Origin: Chitinophaga fulva
GTDB taxonomy: Bacteria > Bacteroidota > Bacteroidia > Chitinophagales > Chitinophagaceae
Reading direction: 5' to 3'
Length of the DNA: 64,000 nt
NCBI RefSeq assembly: GCF_012927205.1
Contig: NZ_JABBGC010000001.1
Coordinates: forward strand, 2,542,810 to 2,606,809
The notes below the pieces were generated by a model that was not told the origin of the DNA, made no database searches, and saw only the letters and a list, made by a program, of their open reading frames with translations. Positions 1 to 8,696 of the stretch are shown here, piece after piece (the first letter of the stretch is position 1; every line of letters begins with the position of its first letter). The position numbers and the translations under genes were made by a program.

Positions 1-741
1 CGGGACGGCCTCTGGGACCCTTACAAAGATTTCCACATGGGCAACGCTGCAGAGCTTTGTGCCGCGGAATATAAGATCACCCGGGAAGACCAGGATGCCT
101 ACGCCATTGAAAGTTATCGCCGTGCGGCAGTAGCCTGGGAAAAAGGATACTTCAAAAAAGAAGTGGTGCCGGTGGAAATACCTGGTAAAACAGTGGTAAC
201 CGTATCAGAAGATGAAGACTATAAAAAGGTGATCCTTGAAAAAGTGCCTACCCTGAAACCTACTTTCCAGAAAGATGGCACTATCACTGCTGCCAATGCC
301 TCCAATATCAATGATGGTGCTGCAGCTGTGGTACTGGTAAGCGGCGAGAAACTGAAGGAGCTGGGCCTGAAGCCACTGGCTAAAATTATCAGCTTTGCCG
401 ATGCCAACCAGGCGCCGGAATGGTTTACCACCACCCCGGTGAAAGCCGCGGAAAAAGCGCTGGCCAAAGCTAACCTGAAAATCACTGACATGGATTTTGC
501 AGAGGTAAACGAAGCTTTCTCCTGCGTGCCCATTGCCAATGCCAAAGACCTGAACATGCCATTGGACAAAGTGAATGTATGGGGCGGTGCAGTAGCCATG
601 GGACACCCGATCGGTTGCAGTGGCGCCAGGATAGTGGTAACACTCAATTCCATCCTGCATGAAAACAATGCCCGCTATGGGCTGGCTGCCATCTGTAATG
701 GTGGTGGCGGCGCCAGCGCGATGATCATAGAAAAGATTTAA
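1..741 (+). CDS. acetyl-CoA C-acyltransferase (thiolase), 3' part
   Basis: C-terminal part of a thiolase, which condenses or cleaves acyl-CoA and acetoacetyl-CoA in fatty-acid or butanoate metabolism. The reading frame is open from base 1, so the gene starts outside the window; the in-frame ATG at 37 is internal. Visible thiolase signatures are the NEAF block (EVNEAFS), the GGAVAMGHPIGCSGAR motif with the catalytic His, and the terminal CNGGGGAS motif with the second active-site Cys. The nucleophilic Cys region of the N-terminal half is not in view. The gene is followed at 741-832 by a long inverted repeat that probably terminates transcription. Whether it is degradative or biosynthetic cannot be decided from this part. 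Confidence 0.93.
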   Translation, partial: RDGLWDPYKDFHMGNAAELCAAEYKITREDQDAYAIESYRRAAVAWEKGYFKKEVVPVEIPGKTVVTVSEDEDYKKVILEKVPTLKPTFQKDGTITAANASNINDGAAAVVLVSGEKLKELGLKPLAKIISFADANQAPEWFTTTPVKAAEKALAKANLKITDMDFAEVNEAFSCVPIANAKDLNMPLDKVNVWGGAVAMGHPIGCSGARIVVTLNSILHENNARYGLAAICNGGGGASAMIIEKI

Positions 742-832
742 TCATTGGGTTATTTGATCATTTTGATATTTTGATATTGGAAGGACTCCCTCGAAATAGC
801 ACAATATCAAAATGATCAAATAACTAAATGAT
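741..832. repeat. 28/30 inverted repeat downstream of thiolase
   Basis: Bases 741-770 and 803-832 are inverted copies matching at 28 of 30 positions, including a perfect 21-bp core (750-770 with 803-823), separated by 32 bases. The arms consist of TTTGAT/TTTTGATATT units. The position directly after the thiolase stop, and between convergent genes, suggests a large bidirectional terminator or a mobile repeat that inserted at the gene end. It resembles the inverted repeat after dnaK. Confidence 0.8.
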
Positions 833-836
833 AAAA

Positions 837-1457
837 TTATTCCAGTGCCAATAGCGTGTCTTTTCGCATCTTACCATAACCCCATTGTACCAATACGCTG
901 TCAGCTCCCCTTTTCTTTAACCGCAAATTGCTTATTGCATGTTGGGGTTTAATCACGTCAGGCGTAATTTCTTCAAACAACCAGTATTTATCCGTGATCA
1001 GGCTGTAGGTAGGTGTTACCGACAGAATGCCACTGGTTTTGCTTTGCAGGGCATGGTCATCATCGATGGTGTACCGGCGAAAGTCGCTGTCAGACAATAA
1101 GGTGAGCGTTACCACCAGTGTCAGGATGCGCAGTGGAGGGATAATGAGCCCAAACAATAATACAAAGGGAAAGCCGAAAAGTGCCGTCAGGTAAGCATAC
1201 CGGGCATCGGTGCCGGGTTTGCTCAGGCCATAAAGGACCATGCCGCTGCCGGCATAGAGTGTAAAGAAAACCCTTTCCGTCTGGGTGCCTTTAAATCCAT
1301 ATCCATTGATCATCAACAGCAGACATACTATCGAGAAGAACAGGAAAATGATATGGGCATACCAGGTAAGGGCCAGTGCTACCGGTGATTTTACCTTTTT
1401 GATTTTACAGGATACGGCCGTGAGAAAACTGATGGTGAGAATGGTCAGTGTAACCAT
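837..1457 (-). CDS. hypothetical multi-pass membrane protein
   Basis: 206-residue protein that I do not recognise. It opens with a hydrophobic stretch (residues 1-17), followed by about three more hydrophobic segments near 28-50, 62-78 and 85-118, and a polar C-terminal domain of about 80 residues that is probably cytoplasmic. No catalytic motif is visible. The gene stands alone between the thiolase, with which it converges, and pdhB, from which it diverges. Composition matches its neighbours. The region upstream to 1705 holds TTTGAT-type repeat fragments and the pdhB promoter. Confidence 0.65.
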   Translation of the reverse strand: MVTLTILTISFLTAVSCKIKKVKSPVALALTWYAHIIFLFFSIVCLLLMINGYGFKGTQTERVFFTLYAGSGMVLYGLSKPGTDARYAYLTALFGFPFVLLFGLIIPPLRILTLVVTLTLLSDSDFRRYTIDDDHALQSKTSGILSVTPTYSLITDKYWLFEEITPDVIKPQHAISNLRLKKRGADSVLVQWGYGKMRKDTLLALE

Positions 1458-1621
1458 TATTGGTTTATTTGATTATTTAGAAATGTTGATATCGGGAGTT
1501 GATCAGCGACCACCTTTTAATCTCACTTTTCCCTGTTTAATTCACATGTTAAAATAATAAAATATAAAAATAATAAAATAACTAAATATTATAGGCGGGC
1601 TGTCATATTAATTATTAATCC

Positions 1622-1652
1622 TTTGCTTTTTCGTCAACAAACAATATTTTTG
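1622..1652 (+). promoter_or_regulatory. Bacteroidota-type promoter of pdhB
   Basis: TTTG at 1622-1625 and TATTTTTG at 1645-1652, separated by 19 bases, match the -33 TTTG / -7 TAnnTTTG promoter of Bacteroidota. This puts the start of transcription roughly 45 bases before the ATG at 1706. Confidence 0.75.
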
Positions 1653-1705
1653 CCCTGCCTTACGACAATCAGGCACTTAAACTTTCAAACTTTATTAAGA
1701 ATAGC

Positions 1706-2689
1706 ATGCGTCAGATAGCTTTCAGACAAGCCTTAAGAGAAGCCCTGCAGGAGGAATTTCGCCGTGATGAACGGGTATTACTGATGGGGGAGGAAGTAGC
1801 CGAATACAATGGTGCTTATAAAGTGAGCCAGGGAATGCTCGATGAGTTTGGTCCAAAACGTGTGATTGACACGCCGATCGCTGAACTTGGATTTGCTGCC
1901 ATAGGCGTTGGTGCTGCTCAGAACGGCCTTCGCCCGGTAGTGGAATTTATGACCTGGAACTTCGCAACACTGGCTTTAGATCAGATCCTGAATACGGCTT
2001 CCAAAATGCTCGCCATGAGTGGTGGCCAGGTTGGCTGTCCGATCGTTTTCCGCGGACCTAACGGTTCTGCCGGTCAGCTGGGCGCTCAGCACTCTACAGC
2101 TTTTGAAAGCTACTATGCTAACATCCCCGGCCTGAAAGTGATCTCCGTTTCCAATCCATATGACGCCAAAGGTTTGCTCAAAGCGGCTATCCGTGATGAC
2201 GATCCGGTTGTTTTCATGGAAAGTGAAGTGATGTACGGCGATATGGGCGAAGTACCGGAAGAAGAGTACATCATCCCTATCGGTAAAGCTGACATCAAAC
2301 GTGCCGGTAAAGACGTGACCATCGTTTCTTTCAATAAAATGATGAAAGTAGCCCTCGGCGCAGCGGAAGAACTGGCAAAAGAAGGCATCGAAGCGGAAGT
2401 GATCGACCTGCGTACTATCCGTCCGCTGGATTGGTTCACCATCCTCGAGTCTGTGAAGAAAACCAACCGCCTGGTGATCGTGGAAGAACAATGGCCGTTC
2501 TCCAGCGTTTCTTCTGAAATCGCTTACCGCATCCAGAAAGAAGGTTTCGACTACCTGGACGCTCCGATCCGCCGTATCACTGCTCCTGATGCTCCGATGC
2601 ACTACGCTCCCAACCTGGTGAAGCTGTACATGCCGGATGTTGAACGCACCGTGAAACTGGTGAAAGAAGTAATGTACATGAAGAAATAA
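1706..2689 (+). CDS. pdhB: pyruvate dehydrogenase E1 component, beta subunit
   Basis: 327 residues, the usual length for the E1 beta subunit of 2-oxoacid dehydrogenase complexes. E1 alpha/beta decarboxylates pyruvate with thiamine diphosphate and passes the acetyl group to the lipoyl domain of E2. Family signatures are the N-terminal FRQALREALQEEFRRD and MGEEVAEYNGAYKVS, the IDTPIAELGFAAIGVGAA block, the FRGPNGSAGQLGAQHS block with the active-site His, and the C-terminal transketolase domain ending in RITAPDAPMHYAPNL. The alpha subunit and E2 are not adjacent, so the subunits are probably encoded separately. It has its own promoter (1622-1652) and terminator (2709-2737). A branched-chain 2-oxoacid E1 beta is the alternative, but the motifs fit PdhB better. 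Confidence 0.93.
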   Translation: MRQIAFRQALREALQEEFRRDERVLLMGEEVAEYNGAYKVSQGMLDEFGPKRVIDTPIAELGFAAIGVGAAQNGLRPVVEFMTWNFATLALDQILNTASKMLAMSGGQVGCPIVFRGPNGSAGQLGAQHSTAFESYYANIPGLKVISVSNPYDAKGLLKAAIRDDDPVVFMESEVMYGDMGEVPEEEYIIPIGKADIKRAGKDVTIVSFNKMMKVALGAAEELAKEGIEAEVIDLRTIRPLDWFTILESVKKTNRLVIVEEQWPFSSVSSEIAYRIQKEGFDYLDAPIRRITAPDAPMHYAPNLVKLYMPDVERTVKLVKEVMYMKK

Positions 2690-2708
2690 TTCCCTTCGGA
2701 ATATAAAA

Positions 2709-2737
2709 AAACGGCGAAGATATCCTCTTCGCCGTTT
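2709..2737. terminator. bidirectional terminator between pdhB and cysM
   Basis: Perfect 12-bp stem (2709-2720 with 2726-2737) with a 5-base loop. A T-run follows the stem on the + strand and a longer one on the - strand, so it can serve both convergent genes. Confidence 0.9.
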
Positions 2738-2755
2738 TTGCTTTTATATAGTTGT

Positions 2756-3628
2756 TCAGGCAAACAAGTCGCTCGACAGGTACCGGTCGCCCCGGTCACA
2801 AATAATGCCCACGATCACACCGCTGGTCAGCTCCCGTGAAAGCCGCAATGCTGCTGCCATAGCGCCGCCGCTGCTCATGCCACAGAAAATGGCTTCTTCC
2901 TTCGCCAGTCTTTTGGTCATCTCCCTGGCCTCCTGTTCATCGATCTCCATGGTCACATCTACCCTCGATTTATCAAATATTTTAGGGAGATAGGCCTCCG
3001 GCCATTTACGGATACCCGGTATTTTGGAGCCATCGGTTGGTTGACAGCCCACAATCTGCACAGTTGGGTTCTGCTCCTTCAGGTACCGGGATACGCCCAT
3101 TATGGTGCCCGTAGTGCCCATGGCGCTCACAAAATGGGTGATCTTACCAGCCGTGTCCCGCCAGATCTCGGGACCGGTGGTTTTATAGTGCATCCCGTAA
3201 TTATCGGGATTGGCAAACTGATTCAGCATCACATAGCCGCCTTTGGCCACCTGTGCATTGGCATAGTCAATAGAAGCCTCCATGGATTCTTCCAGCACCA
3301 CTTTGGCGCCATAGGCCTGCATGGTCTGCACCCGCTCCAGTGTGGAGTCGGCCGGCATCACCAGGTCTATCTCGATGCCAAATAAATTGGCGATCATCGC
3401 CAGCGCAATGCCGGTATTGCCGCTGGTGGCTTCTATCAGCCGGGTGCCCTTGCTGATCTCGCCCCTGTCCAGTGCTCCTTTGATCATACCATATGCAGCC
3501 CGGTCCTTCACACTTCCACCAGGATTGGTACCTTCCAGTTTAGCATAGATTTTAACGCCCGGGTTCTCCGGGATTCGTTGTAATTCCACCATTGGCGTAT
3601 TGCCAACGAGGTCCAGTATTGTTGCCAT
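2756..3628 (-). CDS. cysM: cysteine synthase (O-acetylserine sulfhydrylase B type)
   Basis: 290-residue PLP-dependent enzyme that makes L-cysteine from O-acetylserine and sulfide. It has the N-terminal GNTPMVEL motif, the PLP lysine in NPGGSVKDRAA, the EATSGNTGIALA phosphate/substrate loop, and the AMGTTGTIMGVSRYLKE glycine loop. The C-terminal part is CGMSSGGAMAAALRL. Length and motifs fit the CysM branch rather than the longer CysK. The gene lies 9 bases after the serine acetyltransferase gene on the same strand, so the two enzymes of cysteine synthesis form an operon. Thiosulfate as an alternative sulfur donor is known for CysM but cannot be read from the sequence. Confidence 0.92.
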   Translation of the reverse strand: MATILDLVGNTPMVELQRIPENPGVKIYAKLEGTNPGGSVKDRAAYGMIKGALDRGEISKGTRLIEATSGNTGIALAMIANLFGIEIDLVMPADSTLERVQTMQAYGAKVVLEESMEASIDYANAQVAKGGYVMLNQFANPDNYGMHYKTTGPEIWRDTAGKITHFVSAMGTTGTIMGVSRYLKEQNPTVQIVGCQPTDGSKIPGIRKWPEAYLPKIFDKSRVDVTMEIDEQEAREMTKRLAKEEAIFCGMSSGGAMAAALRLSRELTSGVIVGIICDRGDRYLSSDLFA

Positions 3629-3637
3629 AATCGGTAG

Positions 3638-4450
3638 TTATTCGTGATTGCTCTCCAGGTATTTATGCTCTGCTTTGTAATAGATACGGGAAAAAGGCTC
3701 CACGCTCCGTATCAGCCATACGTTGCCGCCTATAACACTGTGATGGCCTATCACCGTGTCGCCGCCGAGAATGGTGGCGCCGGCGTAGATCACCACATGC
3801 TCTTCAATAGTGGGGTGCCGCTTGCTGCGCGCCATCGTTTTTTCAATACTCAATGCACCCAGTGTTACGCCCTGGTACAGCTTTACATGTTGACCAATAA
3901 CGGTGGTTTCACCGATCACAATACCGGTGCCATGGTCTATACAGAAGAACGGTGCAATCACTGCTCCGGGATGGATATCAATACCGGTGCGGGCATGCGC
4001 CAGCTCCGTGATCATCCTGGGCAGCAGCGGGATTTTCAGCTCATACAGGACATGCGCCATGCGGTAGAAGGCAATGGCATAAAACCCGGGATAGGCGCGG
4101 ATCACTTCATACAGACAAGTCGCCGCCGGATCGCCCTGGAAAATGGCGTTCGCGTCTTTGGTCAGCTCATCATAGATCAGTGGTACCCTGCTCATAAAAG
4201 CCCGGCTGATATGGCCCGCTTCTTCGGGTAACTGATGCTGCATTGGCAGCAGCAATGTCTCCAGCTGTTTCTCCAGCTTGCGTCCGTACTCTTTCAATAG
4301 TACAGGATCGGCCATCACCTGGCCGGTATGTTCGGGGAATAACCAATTAATCAGACTATTGGCAAAATCACTTACAACACTCGTGGCGGGATAAGCATTT
4401 GCGGCAGCCAATTGGTGTCTCCGCTTCAGTTCTTCCAAAAAATCGCTCAT
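3638..4450 (-). CDS. cysE: serine O-acetyltransferase
   Basis: 270 residues. It acetylates L-serine with acetyl-CoA, the first step of cysteine synthesis; the product is consumed by the enzyme encoded just downstream. The N-terminal 130 residues are helical as in CysE/EpsC enzymes. The left-handed beta-helix follows with the hexapeptide pattern GIDIHPGAVI, CIDHGTGIVIGETTVIG and KLYQGVTLGALS, which includes the catalytic His (DHGTG) and the acceptor-binding region (KRHPTIEEHVVIYAGATILGG). The C-terminus is slightly longer than the minimal enzyme. It is the first gene of the cysE-cysM operon and is divergent from the response regulator across a 272-base spacer. Confidence 0.92.
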   Translation of the reverse strand: MSDFLEELKRRHQLAAANAYPATSVVSDFANSLINWLFPEHTGQVMADPVLLKEYGRKLEKQLETLLLPMQHQLPEEAGHISRAFMSRVPLIYDELTKDANAIFQGDPAATCLYEVIRAYPGFYAIAFYRMAHVLYELKIPLLPRMITELAHARTGIDIHPGAVIAPFFCIDHGTGIVIGETTVIGQHVKLYQGVTLGALSIEKTMARSKRHPTIEEHVVIYAGATILGGDTVIGHHSVIGGNVWLIRSVEPFSRIYYKAEHKYLESNHE

Positions 4451-4664
4451 ATGCGGAAGGAATTACAGATCTGTATTCGTTTGTATGCTAAAATTACTCA
4501 TATTCCCTGTAAAGTTAGTAGACTTTTCATTTGGATATGTTGATATTCGGATATTTGTACGGGGTGGGGATTACCAATCGTCAATTTACGTCGATTTAAT
4601 GCAACTATTCTTCTGGAGAATCTAAATAACCGGATACAAAATGAAAAAATAGCCAAATCTCCGT

Positions 4665-4672
4665 TATTTTTG
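4665..4672 (+). promoter_or_regulatory. candidate -7 box of the response-regulator gene
   Basis: TATTTTTG matches TAnnTTTG and lies 50 bases before the ATG at 4723. No convincing -33 TTTG is at the right distance, so this is a partial match. Confidence 0.4.
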
Positions 4673-4722
4673 GCGCTGATTACTACCGGACTATACCGGT
4701 ATTATAAATCTCAACATTCGCT

Positions 4723-5907
4723 ATGGCAAACATTTTAATTATTGACGACGAAAAAAGCATCCGTAAAACACTCACTGAAATTCTGAGCTATGAAGGCTAT
4801 AAGGTAGAAGAGGCTGCGGACGGCTTGGAAGGATTTAAAATGTTCCAGGCAAAACAATACGATGCTGTATTGTGTGATATCAAAATGCCTAAAATGGATG
4901 GCCTGGAATTTCTGGAGAAAGCCCGGGAAATCAACCAGGACGTGCCTATCATCATGGTGTCCGGCCACGGTAATATCGATACTGCCGTTGACGCTGTGAA
5001 AAAAGGCGCATATGACTATATCTCTAAACCACCGGACCTGAACCGCTTGTTGATCACCCTGCGTAACGCTATGGATAAAACGAAGCTGGTGACGGAAACG
5101 AAGACCCTGCGCCGCAAGGTCAACAAAGTGCCGGAAATGATCGGTTCTTCTGCCCCTATCCTGAAAATCCGTGAAACGATCGAGAAGGTGGCGCCTACCG
5201 ATGCACGTGTACTGATCACCGGTGAAAACGGCGTAGGAAAGGAACTGGTGGCCCGCTGGCTCCACGAACGCAGCAACCGCGCCTCCGGCCCGATGGTGGA
5301 AGTTAACTGTGCTGCTATCCCCAGCGAACTGATAGAAAGCGAACTTTTCGGTCATGAAAAAGGCTCTTTTACTTCCGCTGTAAAACAACGGATCGGTAAA
5401 TTTGAACAAGCCAGCGGCGGTACCCTTTTCCTCGACGAAATCGGCGATATGAGCCTCAGCGCACAAGCTAAAGTGCTCCGCGCCCTGCAGGAAGGAAAAA
5501 TCACCCGCGTGGGCGGCGACAAGGAAATCAGTGTGGACGTGCGTGTGGTCGCTGCTACCAATAAGGACCTCCTGAAAGAAGTGGATGAAAAAAACTTCCG
5601 CCTTGACCTCTATCACCGCCTGAGCGTTATCCTTATTCACGTGGCATCCCTCAACGACCGCCGCGATGACGTGCCGCTGCTGGTGGACAACTTCCTCGAC
5701 GCGGTGTGCAATGAATACGGCATCGCCCGCAAAGGAATTGATAAAGAAGCCATGAAAGCGCTGCAAAACCACAACTGGTCCGGTAATATCCGTGAACTGC
5801 GCAACGTGGTGGAAAGACTGGTGATCCTCTCCGGCAAAACCATCACCACAGAAGATGTAGAAGACTTTGTAGTACCTATCCGCGAAAGAAAAAAAGCAGG
5901 TTCCTGA
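4723..5907 (+). CDS. sigma-54-type response regulator (NtrC family) lacking a Fis domain
   Basis: 394 residues. A receiver domain (1-120) has the acidic pair D8/D9, phospho-acceptor D52 and K102. A sigma-54 AAA+ domain follows, with Walker A GENGVGKE (167-174), Walker B LFLDEIGD (about 235-242) and the sensor II region GNIRELRN. The L1 loop normally reading GAFTGA is GSFTSA (214-219). The protein ends about 30 residues after the AAA+ lid (VPIRERKKAGS) without the usual C-terminal Fis-type helix-turn-helix, so it probably does not bind a specific DNA site itself. No histidine kinase gene is adjacent. An alpha/beta hydrolase gene follows after 13 bases. The family is clear; the target promoters are unknown. 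Confidence 0.9.
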   Translation: MANILIIDDEKSIRKTLTEILSYEGYKVEEAADGLEGFKMFQAKQYDAVLCDIKMPKMDGLEFLEKAREINQDVPIIMVSGHGNIDTAVDAVKKGAYDYISKPPDLNRLLITLRNAMDKTKLVTETKTLRRKVNKVPEMIGSSAPILKIRETIEKVAPTDARVLITGENGVGKELVARWLHERSNRASGPMVEVNCAAIPSELIESELFGHEKGSFTSAVKQRIGKFEQASGGTLFLDEIGDMSLSAQAKVLRALQEGKITRVGGDKEISVDVRVVAATNKDLLKEVDEKNFRLDLYHRLSVILIHVASLNDRRDDVPLLVDNFLDAVCNEYGIARKGIDKEAMKALQNHNWSGNIRELRNVVERLVILSGKTITTEDVEDFVVPIRERKKAGS

Positions 5908-5920
5908 ATCTGAAAATAAT

Positions 5921-6577
5921 ATGTCCAGACAGCTGTATCTCATTAGTGGCCTTGGGGCTGACGAACGCATCTTCAACAACCTGCGTTTCCCGGCCGGCTA
6001 TGACATACACCACCTGAAGTGGATAGACCCGCTTCCCGATGAGCCTATCAGCAGTTATGCCTCCCGTATGGCGGCAGGCATCACCGCTGATGGGCCCATT
6101 TCTTTGATGGGCGTGTCTTTTGGCGGTATTATGAGCCTCGAGATCGCCAAGGTGCGGCCTATCGCACAAAATATCCTGGTGTCCAGCATCAAACATACTG
6201 CTGAAAAGCCGCCGTATTATAACTGGGTGCGCAAGCTGCGGCTGCACCAGCTGCCAGATGCCATCATCTACCGGCAGAGAGGCCTGGTGGTGAAGAAGTT
6301 CCTCAACATCGAAAGCAAAGAAGAAGGACAGCTGGTAAAGGAATACCTCACCAAAAGCGACTTCACGTATACCCGATGGGCGGTTAACGCGATCCTGCAC
6401 TGGGAAAACGATATGGTGCCGCCAAACCTGGTACATATCCATGGGGGCAAAGACATGCCCTTCCCCATCCGTTTTGTGAAGCCCACGCACCTCATTCCCG
6501 ATGGCGGCCACTTTATGGTGCTCAACCGGGCCACAGAAGTCAACCGCATACTGGGCGAAACGTTGCTCACCGCTTAG
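5921..6577 (+). CDS. alpha/beta hydrolase
   Basis: 218 residues of the alpha/beta-hydrolase fold. The nucleophile elbow is GVSFGG (Ser near residue 68), preceded by the oxyanion-type LISGLGADERIF strand. The catalytic acid is probably the Asp in HGGKDMPFP and the catalytic His the one in PDGGHFMVL. No signal peptide is visible, so it is cytoplasmic. It starts 13 bases after the response-regulator gene and is probably co-transcribed with it. Substrate unknown; similar small hydrolases include esterases and acyl-transferases. Confidence 0.8.
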   Translation: MSRQLYLISGLGADERIFNNLRFPAGYDIHHLKWIDPLPDEPISSYASRMAAGITADGPISLMGVSFGGIMSLEIAKVRPIAQNILVSSIKHTAEKPPYYNWVRKLRLHQLPDAIIYRQRGLVVKKFLNIESKEEGQLVKEYLTKSDFTYTRWAVNAILHWENDMVPPNLVHIHGGKDMPFPIRFVKPTHLIPDGGHFMVLNRATEVNRILGETLLTA

Positions 6578-6752
6578 GGCCTGACTAGTTGACACTACTG
6601 CCTGCCGCTTATCAGCTACGGGCACCCTCCAGGGAATTTCCCACTGCGGATTTAAAACATTATTTTTAATTTTAATAGCTATAGCTGTACTATTTAAGCT
6701 ATTTTTAAGAAAACTTTTCTCCGGGAAAAGCTACTCACTAACAACAGAATAT

Positions 6753-6760
6753 TATATTTG
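6753..6760 (+). promoter_or_regulatory. candidate -7 box of lepB
   Basis: TATATTTG is an exact TAnnTTTG match 29 bases before the ATG at 6790. The expected upstream TTG is not evident. Confidence 0.45.
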
Positions 6761-6789
6761 CCTTTTTAAGCATCTAATAAGCGTATTGA

Positions 6790-7977
6790 ATGAATCTGGC
6801 ATTTTGGAAAAAAAATAAAGAAGGTCAGCCAAAGAAAAAGAAATCTACGGCGAGAGAATGGTTAGACGCTGGCATCTTTGCTATTATAGCAGCCACGCTT
6901 ATCCGCACTTTTATTTTTGAGGCCTATACCATTCCTACACCTTCCATGGAAAAGACCTTGCTGGTAAACGATTTCCTTTTCGTCAGCAAGATCAGTTACG
7001 GCCCCCGGATTCCCATGACGCCGCTGGCCATGCCTTTTGTGCATCACACCATGCCGTTCACCAAATCCACCAAAGCTTATTCTGAAGCCATTAAATGGAA
7101 ATACAAACGCCTCCCGGGTTTCTCCGACATCAAACGGTATGATGTGGTGGTGTTTAACTTCCCTGAAGGAGATACGGTGGCTATCGATGCACCTGATCCA
7201 AGTTATTACAACATGGTAAGGCAGAACGGTTGGCAGGCTGTCAACAATTCCTATCAGATCATTCATCGCCCGGTAGATAAAAGGGAAAACTATATCAAAC
7301 GCTGTATGGCGGAAGCCGGCGATACACTCAAAATCGTACACGGCGTAGTATATGTGAATGGTCAGCCGGCACCGGTGCCTCCTGGCAGCCAGCATAAGTA
7401 CGTAGTGGAAACAACCGGCGATCAGCTTAATGCCAGCCGTCTGGATGAACTGGGCATTACCGGTCCGGAATATACGTTCGACAACAACAAGTACGTGTAC
7501 AACCTCACACCGGACAACGTGGCTGCGCTGAAACAATTCCCGATCGTTAAAAACATCAGTGTATACGAAGAGTCCAACTATGTTGATTTTAACTACAACA
7601 TGGTGTTCCCGCATGATACCGCGCATTTCAAATGGACAGAAGAGAACTTTGGCCCGCTTTATATTCCGAAGAAAGGCGCTACCATAAAACTGGATGACAG
7701 CAATATTGCGATATATGACCGCGCCATCCGCGTGTACGAAGGCAATACGCTGGAACGGAAAGATGGTAAATTTATCATCAACGGTCAGCCTGCGGATTCC
7801 TACACCTTTAAAATGAACTACTACTGGATGATGGGGGACAACCGCAACAATTCCCTCGACTCCCGCTTCTGGGGCTTCGTTCCGGAAGATCACGTGGTGG
7901 GTAAGGCATGGCTGATCTGGATGAGCTATGGTGACAACGGTATCCGCTGGAGCCGCTTGTTCAGAGGTATCAAATAA
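6790..7977 (+). CDS. lepB: signal peptidase I
   Basis: 395-residue membrane protease that removes signal peptides from exported proteins. After a Lys-rich cytoplasmic start comes one membrane segment (about 26-44), then the catalytic Ser in PTPSMEKTL (S52) and the general-base Lys in NYIKRCMAEAGD (K170). The conserved box E, MMGDNRNNSLDSRFWGFVP, lies near the C-terminus. The long insert between the Lys box and box E, with a second copy of the strand pattern, is usual for Bacteroidota LepB enzymes, which are longer than the typical Gram-positive form. The gene is monocistronic as far as can be seen. Confidence 0.95.
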   Translation: MNLAFWKKNKEGQPKKKKSTAREWLDAGIFAIIAATLIRTFIFEAYTIPTPSMEKTLLVNDFLFVSKISYGPRIPMTPLAMPFVHHTMPFTKSTKAYSEAIKWKYKRLPGFSDIKRYDVVVFNFPEGDTVAIDAPDPSYYNMVRQNGWQAVNNSYQIIHRPVDKRENYIKRCMAEAGDTLKIVHGVVYVNGQPAPVPPGSQHKYVVETTGDQLNASRLDELGITGPEYTFDNNKYVYNLTPDNVAALKQFPIVKNISVYEESNYVDFNYNMVFPHDTAHFKWTEENFGPLYIPKKGATIKLDDSNIAIYDRAIRVYEGNTLERKDGKFIINGQPADSYTFKMNYYWMMGDNRNNSLDSRFWGFVPEDHVVGKAWLIWMSYGDNGIRWSRLFRGIK

Positions 7978-8115
7978 GCACTGGCTGAAAATATTTTTTA
8001 AAGTAAATTACGGACTGGCATATTGCCGGTCCGTAGTTGTCTTTACCCCTTTACAGCCCCCGATTTGCAGGCGTATCCCGGTAAAGGCTATACGTAACAG
8101 CTTCACACTTTTTTT

Positions 8116-8607
8116 ATGGAGAAACAATTGCAACAATTTGAGTTTTGGGTATATAACGATATTACCGGCCTGGATGACAGGGACGCGTGGTTACTGAAAG
8201 AGGCCCGTGATGTGACCCGTCATGCTTATGCGCCTTATTCCCATTTTCAGGTGGGTGCGGTGATACGGCTGGTCAATGGAGAAATTGTGGCTGGGTCCAA
8301 CCAGGAGAATGCCGCTTTCCCTGCTGGCCTGTGTGCTGAAAGAGTGGCTTTGTCTGCCGCTTCATCAGCCTATCCGGATGTGCCGGTAGATACCATTGCC
8401 GTTAGTTATAACAATATGCATGGTGACAGCGACCATCCCATTTCGCCCTGTGGTGTTTGCCGTCAGACGCTGGCAGAATACGAGCTGCGCCAGGATAGCC
8501 CGATACGCCTCATCTTAGGTGGACTGAGCGGGAAGGTGTATGTTATCAGCAAGGCCAACGACCTGCTGCCGTTAGGGTTTTCTGCGTCCGATATGACAGA
8601 GAAATAG
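8116..8607 (+). CDS. cdd: cytidine deaminase
   Basis: 163 residues. It hydrolyses cytidine and deoxycytidine to uridine forms in pyrimidine salvage. The zinc-site motifs of the family are present: CAE in AGLCAERVAL (Cys ligand and catalytic Glu) and PCGVC in SPCGVCRQTLAEY. The conserved KEARDVTRHAYAPYSHFQVGAV entry motif of the small homotetrameric class is at residues 33-54. Start at 8116 is the first ATG before the conserved region. It lies alone between lepB and the TPR gene. Confidence 0.94.
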   Translation: MEKQLQQFEFWVYNDITGLDDRDAWLLKEARDVTRHAYAPYSHFQVGAVIRLVNGEIVAGSNQENAAFPAGLCAERVALSAASSAYPDVPVDTIAVSYNNMHGDSDHPISPCGVCRQTLAEYELRQDSPIRLILGGLSGKVYVISKANDLLPLGFSASDMTEK

Positions 8608-8673
8608 TTCAATATATTGAAATTCAATTTATTATTATCTTAATAATATAATATATAAATATTTAAATAATAT

Positions 8674-8681
8674 TATCTTTG
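8674..8681 (+). promoter_or_regulatory. candidate -7 box of the TPR gene
   Basis: TATCTTTG matches TAnnTTTG in a very AT-rich stretch, 16 bases before the ATG at 8697. The short leader and lack of a clear -33 element keep this tentative. Confidence 0.4.
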
Positions 8682-8696
8682 TAGGGAAGCCTACAC

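Noticed and set aside
4735..5979. 414-codon open frame antisense to the response regulator
   Set aside because: Shadow of a clear NtrC-family gene; Phe/His-rich and without motifs.
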